NCBI GenBank assembly: GCA_964631745.1
Contig: CAZVWV010000150.1
Location: forward strand, 1 to 8,429
Length of the DNA: 8,429 bases
Origin: CAZVWV01 sp964631745
GTDB lineage: Bacteria > Bdellovibrionota_C > UBA2361 > JBGSMV01
Reading direction: 5' to 3'
Shown here one piece after another: positions 5,094 through 8,429 of the stretch. Every line of letters begins with the position of its first letter. The first letter of the stretch is position 1. The notes beneath the pieces were generated by a model. That model saw nothing but the letters and a program-made list of their open reading frames with translations. It did no database searches and was not told the origin of the DNA. Position numbers and translations under genes: made by a program.

Positions 5094-6033
5094 ACAGAGT
5101 GGGACCCGTGGGCGAGGTATCTGCCCGTCCTTTCTCAATAAGCCACGCCAGACCCCCAAATAGAGCCAATACATAGCTCTTGGCGCGTAGCAACAAAGCC
5201 ACGGCTAGGGCTTGGGGCGAGGTCGCGCCGATGCCCTTTAAGAAGAAGAAAAATGCGCCTTCCTGTATGCCCAGGCCATTGGGCGAAAGTGGGATGGCGC
5301 CAACCAACAGTATCAACGGTAGCACCACCATTAGATCTATAACCGGCACGGAATCCCAACCGATAGCCTTTGCACAGACGATGGTATTGGCGACCGCCAG
5401 CAAGTGATAAAAGAAAGAGAGCAATAATGTCTTCGCTAAGAGCCCTTTCTTAGTCTTGGCCAGGTGCAATCCGTCCTGAATCTTTTGCATATTGCCGGTA
5501 ATTTTATTAAGGCGGCCAAGCTTGTTTAGGGCAAGCAACGTTTTTGGAGAAAGCGCCACGACCGTGATAACTAATAGCCCAAGCGCTATCAGAATAACCA
5601 TTAATTCAATCTGCCAAGTCGTTAGCTCAGCAAACCACATGAAGCTAAACGCCAAGGCCACCATGGCTACTAAACCCGTGTAGCGTTCAAGAATGGTGGC
5701 GCTTAGAGCCTCGTGTTGCCCGATCTCTTTGCCGATATAATAGCTGCGCACGAAATCACCCCCCACGTATGAAGGCAGGATCAGATTTACAAAATACCCC
5801 ACTAAATAAAGTCCGAATAATCTTAAGGTCGAGACCTGTTTACCAAAGGACGTAATAAACAGTTTCCACTTATAGGCGCTCACGTAAATTAGTGCAGCCG
5901 CCACGATAAAGAGATAGGCTATCGATCTCCAAGTGAGTTCCTTGAAAGCCTCCCAAAGCTCAAGCGGGTTAGCGATATAAATCAAAAGTGCGATGGCGAC
6001 GATAGCCACTAGTTTTTGGAGCGTTCGAAACAT
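5092..6033 (-). CDS. LPG-synthase transmembrane-domain (UPF0104/PF03706) family membrane protein
   Basis: A 313-residue polytopic inner-membrane protein with about seven or eight hydrophobic helices. The signature of the lysylphosphatidylglycerol-synthase TM-domain family is present: a membrane helix ending NLILPS, then GGDFVRSYY (91-99), and later a segment reading PLSPNGLGIQEGAFFFF. In this family the domain either flips aminoacylated lipids when fused to MprF synthases or, when free-standing as here, serves roles often linked to lipid or glycolipid handling. There is no cytosolic aminoacyl-transferase domain, so it cannot itself make lysyl-phosphatidylglycerol. The ATG lies 3 bases after the TAA of the acyltransferase gene, implying cotranscription and coupling. 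The stop codon merges into an intrinsic terminator. Length is typical for free-standing members. The family is certain; the transported or recognised lipid is unknown. Confidence 0.92.
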   Translation of the reverse strand: MFRTLQKLVAIVAIALLIYIANPLELWEAFKELTWRSIAYLFIVAAALIYVSAYKWKLFITSFGKQVSTLRLFGLYLVGYFVNLILPSYVGGDFVRSYYIGKEIGQHEALSATILERYTGLVAMVALAFSFMWFAELTTWQIELMVILIALGLLVITVVALSPKTLLALNKLGRLNKITGNMQKIQDGLHLAKTKKGLLAKTLLLSFFYHLLAVANTIVCAKAIGWDSVPVIDLMVVLPLILLVGAIPLSPNGLGIQEGAFFFFLKGIGATSPQALAVALLLRAKSYVLALFGGLAWLIEKGRADTSPTGPTL

Positions 6034-6036
6034 CTG

Positions 6037-7296
6037 TTACGAAATCCTCAAAGTCTCAAGCTCCTGAATCAGCTCCTCGCGCATGATATTAAGCACCTGC
6101 AAAGGGCTATTCTCACCGGGCCACAGTCTGGAGATCACCGAGAGCTTTATAGCGTCGAAGTTTCTATTTACGAAATGACCGCTGTAAACAATGAAAGCCA
6201 GCCAGAGCATACTCCAAATGAATGAGAAATTACTGAGCAACAAGATGTACAGCAGCAAATACCAGCTCAAAAAAAGTAATAGGCCAGTGGTAACCTTCAA
6301 TCCGCCCAAGGCCACCGGGTCTTTTGAAAGTTTTCTTACGATCGGGCTCACCAGTTTGTAAGGCACAAGATGCGTCACAAGTCCCACAAAAACCACGGGC
6401 AATGTGACAGGTAACGGTAACTTACCCTGCATATGCCAACCGGGGCTGGAGGCCCCTACCCCAATGGTTGCAAGCATCGCCAAGAGCTCATCTAAGCGAT
6501 CTTCGATCTCACGCGCTTTTTCGGGATAGAGCGGCGCCAACTTCTCTACGTTCTGGGTCACGATTGATATGCGTTCTTTGTCATCTAGCTGCGACCCGTT
6601 TAATTGATACAGCTTCGAGATCTTTTCGATTAACTCGATGTGACTGGACTCGGAGATCTGGACAGTGAGAGCTTTTAGATGCCCTTCGATTTCCTCGGTG
6701 AGATCCCGCACCGCCTGAACTGAATCTGCGTTTACACGATCTTTGTAACTTTGGATATGAAACGGTTTACCGAGGTGTATCGTGACCGAGCTCCTAAACT
6801 CGTCAAAGTCCGAATAGGTGATACCTACCGGTTGAATCGCCAAACCTAACTGCCAATCCGAACTTTGTTCAGCCTGAAAAGCGATGCGGGCGGCACCGGT
6901 CTTTAAGGGTTCTAGTTTGCGCTGCCCGATGCTCTTTCCCTCTGGAAATAGCACTAGGCCCTTAGCCTCCCGCAAAACACGGCTCGCGATCTCAAAACTC
7001 TCCTGGTTATTAGCCATTTTCTGAGGGTCGTCTTCTTTTCGGAAAATAGGTACCAGATGTGCCGCGCGCAAAATCCCGGAAACTATCGCGTTACTAAAGA
7101 GGCTGCCCTTGGCGATAAACCAGAAAGGTCGCGTATAGCTGCCGCATACTAGCAGCGGATCCAAGAAATGATTGGCATGATTTGGAAGCACGATTAGCGC
7201 TCCCGTTTCGAGAGGCGCTGCGCCACTTACCTTGATCGAGGCAAAAAATTGCCGGATGGCCAAAGTAAATAGTGATTTCCCGATCCTAAATAGCAT
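6037..7296 (-). CDS. Lysophospholipid/glycerol-phosphate acyltransferase (LPLAT, PlsC-like) with C-terminal membrane region
   Basis: A 419-residue acyltransferase expected to move fatty-acyl groups onto glycerol-phosphate or lysophospholipid at the inner membrane. The block I motif NHANHFLDP carries His40 and Asp46 with an H-x5-D spacing, as in the branch that includes fungal Gpt2-type enzymes rather than the usual H-x4-D. PIFR (83-86) and FPEG (117-120), followed by LEPLKTGAARIAF, are the acceptor-binding blocks. After a helical middle region, the C-terminus has a P-Y-containing hydrophobic segment (about 295-315) and a long hydrophobic stretch (about 338-372) that probably forms two membrane helices. 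The ATG at 7294-7296 gives an N-terminus typical of the family and has GAGGG 9 bases upstream. A TTG at 7404 or an ATG at 7347 would be longer but have poor ribosome sites, and the TTG would overlap the divergent gene. It is the first gene of a two-gene unit. Confidence 0.9.
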   Translation of the reverse strand: MLFRIGKSLFTLAIRQFFASIKVSGAAPLETGALIVLPNHANHFLDPLLVCGSYTRPFWFIAKGSLFSNAIVSGILRAAHLVPIFRKEDDPQKMANNQESFEIASRVLREAKGLVLFPEGKSIGQRKLEPLKTGAARIAFQAEQSSDWQLGLAIQPVGITYSDFDEFRSSVTIHLGKPFHIQSYKDRVNADSVQAVRDLTEEIEGHLKALTVQISESSHIELIEKISKLYQLNGSQLDDKERISIVTQNVEKLAPLYPEKAREIEDRLDELLAMLATIGVGASSPGWHMQGKLPLPVTLPVVFVGLVTHLVPYKLVSPIVRKLSKDPVALGGLKVTTGLLLFLSWYLLLYILLLSNFSFIWSMLWLAFIVYSGHFVNRNFDAIKLSVISRLWPGENSPLQVLNIMREELIQELETLRIS

Positions 7297-7377
7297 GCCT
7301 GCATCACCCTCTAACGTACATTGGAATCTTACACTTTGAATCTGCATTCGTTCAAGGTAATAGTATAGTATAGCCCA
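7297..7377. promoter_or_regulatory. Divergent promoter region of the acyltransferase and deaminase genes
   Basis: This 81-bp spacer holds a 5-bp tandem repeat (TAGTA units, 7361-7373). On the minus strand it reads as two overlapping TATACT -10-like boxes (7362-7367 and 7367-7372); on the plus strand it reads as TATAGT (7364-7369). TTGAAT (7336-7341) with TAATAG (7358-7363) at 16 bases is another plus-strand option. The -35 matches are weak. Plus-strand initiation near 7376 would make the deaminase transcript leaderless or nearly so, since no Shine-Dalgarno precedes its ATG at 7378. Confidence 0.35.
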
Positions 7378-8349
7378 ATGATAACAGATGAAATCATGCA
7401 ACAAGCAGCCGCCGGAGATTTAGCTCCGTTGCGCCGAGTCCCAAAGACGGATCTGCACAACCACTTTATATTATCTGCACCTTTTTCCACCTATCAGCGT
7501 ATTAGTGCCGGCGCGATCAAACCCGCGCCGGAGCGCTTTGGGGGTCTTGAAGATTTCTTGCAGTATCTTAGGGACCAATACTTCCCACGCTTGCAAAATT
7601 TAGATGCATACCTGCAGGTAGCACGAGACGCCTTTCAGCATATGATCTCTGATGGGATAGTTTACACCGAGCTCAGTTTCGACACGGTCATGCCCGTACT
7701 ATTGGGCATGAGTTGGGCGGAACTTGTTCCATATTTGGCGCATGAGATTGCGGCAGTACGAGAAAAAATTACGATCCTGCCTGAGCTTGGGCTTTCGCGA
7801 GATTTCAGTATGGAAGATTGGCGGCCGAATGTGCGGGCCGCCTTAGAAACAGGGTTCTTTAGGTCGATAGATCTATACGGCTCTGAAACTTACAAGGAAG
7901 TTCACGAGTTCCAGGAATTCTTTGAGAAGGCCAGAACCATCGGCGCAAAGATTAAATTACACAGCGGCGAAACCGGGCCGGCCTCGCGGGTTCTTCGAGA
8001 GTTTGAAAAAATTGGTCCGGACGCCATTCAACACGGGGTGCGCGCCAGCGAAGATGCCCGGGTGCTTGAAGCCCTAGCTAAGTCAAAGGTGATGGTCAAT
8101 GTCTGCCCTTACAGTAATTACTGCCTACGAGTTGTAGAAAACTACGCAGACCACCCCATCAAGAAGATGTTTTATGCGGGCCTGCGCGTCACTATAAATT
8201 CTGACGACTACGCCATCTTTGGAAAGAGCGTGAGCGAAGAGTATGCCATGTTATATAAAGCGCAAGTCTTCACGGCGGCTGAGCTTGAAGAGATAAGATT
8301 AAACGGGTTAAGCGCGCTAGAATGGTACCTGCTTAATAAGCCCGGGTAG
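7378..8349 (+). CDS. Adenosine deaminase family protein
   Basis: A 323-residue TIM-barrel metal-dependent hydrolase of the adenosine/adenine/AMP deaminase family, expected to release ammonia from a purine or related compound in the cytoplasm. Zinc ligands and catalytic residues are all in place: HNH (His27, His29), HSGE (195-198, with Glu198 as proton donor), QHG (His219) and SDD (Asp276, Asp277). CPYSN lies near residue 242. Two features differ from classical adenosine deaminase: the first block reads HNHFILSAP instead of H-x-H-L-D-G, and the metal-site block reads NSDDYAIFG where Pro usually follows the two aspartates. The substrate pocket may therefore differ, so adenosine should not be assumed. 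Length is normal. The ATG has no clear ribosome site; an in-frame ATG at 7396 is possible. It is divergent from the acyltransferase unit. Confidence 0.9.
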   Translation: MITDEIMQQAAAGDLAPLRRVPKTDLHNHFILSAPFSTYQRISAGAIKPAPERFGGLEDFLQYLRDQYFPRLQNLDAYLQVARDAFQHMISDGIVYTELSFDTVMPVLLGMSWAELVPYLAHEIAAVREKITILPELGLSRDFSMEDWRPNVRAALETGFFRSIDLYGSETYKEVHEFQEFFEKARTIGAKIKLHSGETGPASRVLREFEKIGPDAIQHGVRASEDARVLEALAKSKVMVNVCPYSNYCLRVVENYADHPIKKMFYAGLRVTINSDDYAIFGKSVSEEYAMLYKAQVFTAAELEEIRLNGLSALEWYLLNKPG

Positions 8350-8361
8350 AGCGCCAGTACG

Positions 8362-8403
8362 CCTCGGGGCGAGGATATTATGGAGCGCAGGCGATTCGCC
8401 TGC
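8362..8403. repeat. Two compact GC-rich hairpins after the deaminase gene
   Basis: CCTCG-GGG-CGAGG (8362-8374) is followed by GCAGGCGA-T-TCGCCTGC (8387-8403), with perfect 5-bp and 8-bp arms. No T-run follows within the window, so a rho-independent terminator is not shown; REP-like intergenic palindromes or part of a longer structure continuing past the window are possible. Confidence 0.45.
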
Positions 8404-8429
8404 CGGTGCCGAGAAGTTGCACTACATCT

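Noticed and set aside
7297..7404. Longer acyltransferase start at TTG 7404 or ATG 7347
   Set aside because: Neither has a ribosome site, the TTG start would overlap the divergent deaminase gene, and the family-like N-terminus begins at 7296 behind GAGGG.
1..8429. CRISPR array, tRNA or rRNA genes, insertion sequence
   Set aside because: No regularly spaced direct repeats, cloverleaf, rRNA segments or transposase-like frames were seen on either strand.

Overview
The window looks like the chromosome of a Gram-negative bacterium of roughly even base composition. It uses TTG and GTG starts freely. It encodes envelope-lipid enzymes, one small secreted protein with a beta-barrel-like C-terminus, and a small four-cysteine protein of a kind I associate with deltaproteobacterial-type genomes. 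That lineage guess is weak. There is no rRNA, tRNA, transposase, integrase or CRISPR array.

Layout. 1-1080 (+) is the 3' part of an unrecognised protein. 1081-1673 is an unusually long intergenic region full of inverted repeats: a palindrome, a hairpin, one copy of a two-hairpin dispersed repeat (1204-1296), a Shine-Dalgarno/anti-Shine-Dalgarno hairpin (1300-1342) and a roughly 210-base long-range fold (1383-1595). A candidate promoter follows. 1674-2855 (+) is a patatin-like phospholipase. It ends by overlapping, tail to tail, a minus-strand alpha/beta-hydrolase-fold protein (2849-3511) that has lost its catalytic residues. 3695-4018 (+) is the small cysteine-rich protein, overlapped by a membrane-anchored PD-(D/E)xK nuclease-like protein (4011-4433). 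A second copy of the dispersed repeat lies at 4539-4640 in the opposite orientation, just downstream of a small secreted protein (4644-4961, -).

The right part is a two-gene minus-strand unit: an LPLAT-family acyltransferase with a C-terminal membrane region (6037-7296), then, 3 bases later, a polytopic LPG-synthase-TM/UPF0104 membrane protein (5092-6033). It ends in an intrinsic terminator at 5036-5093. An 81-bp divergent region separates it from an adenosine-deaminase-family gene (7378-8349, +), followed by two compact hairpins.

Functional theme. The patatin-like lipase, the acyltransferase and the LPG-synthase-TM protein all suggest membrane lipid turnover and remodelling. The deaminase suggests purine salvage, but its substrate-site motif is unusual. 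The most unexplained DNA is the structured region upstream of the patatin gene and the pair of inverted dispersed repeats, which bracket patatin through nuclease.
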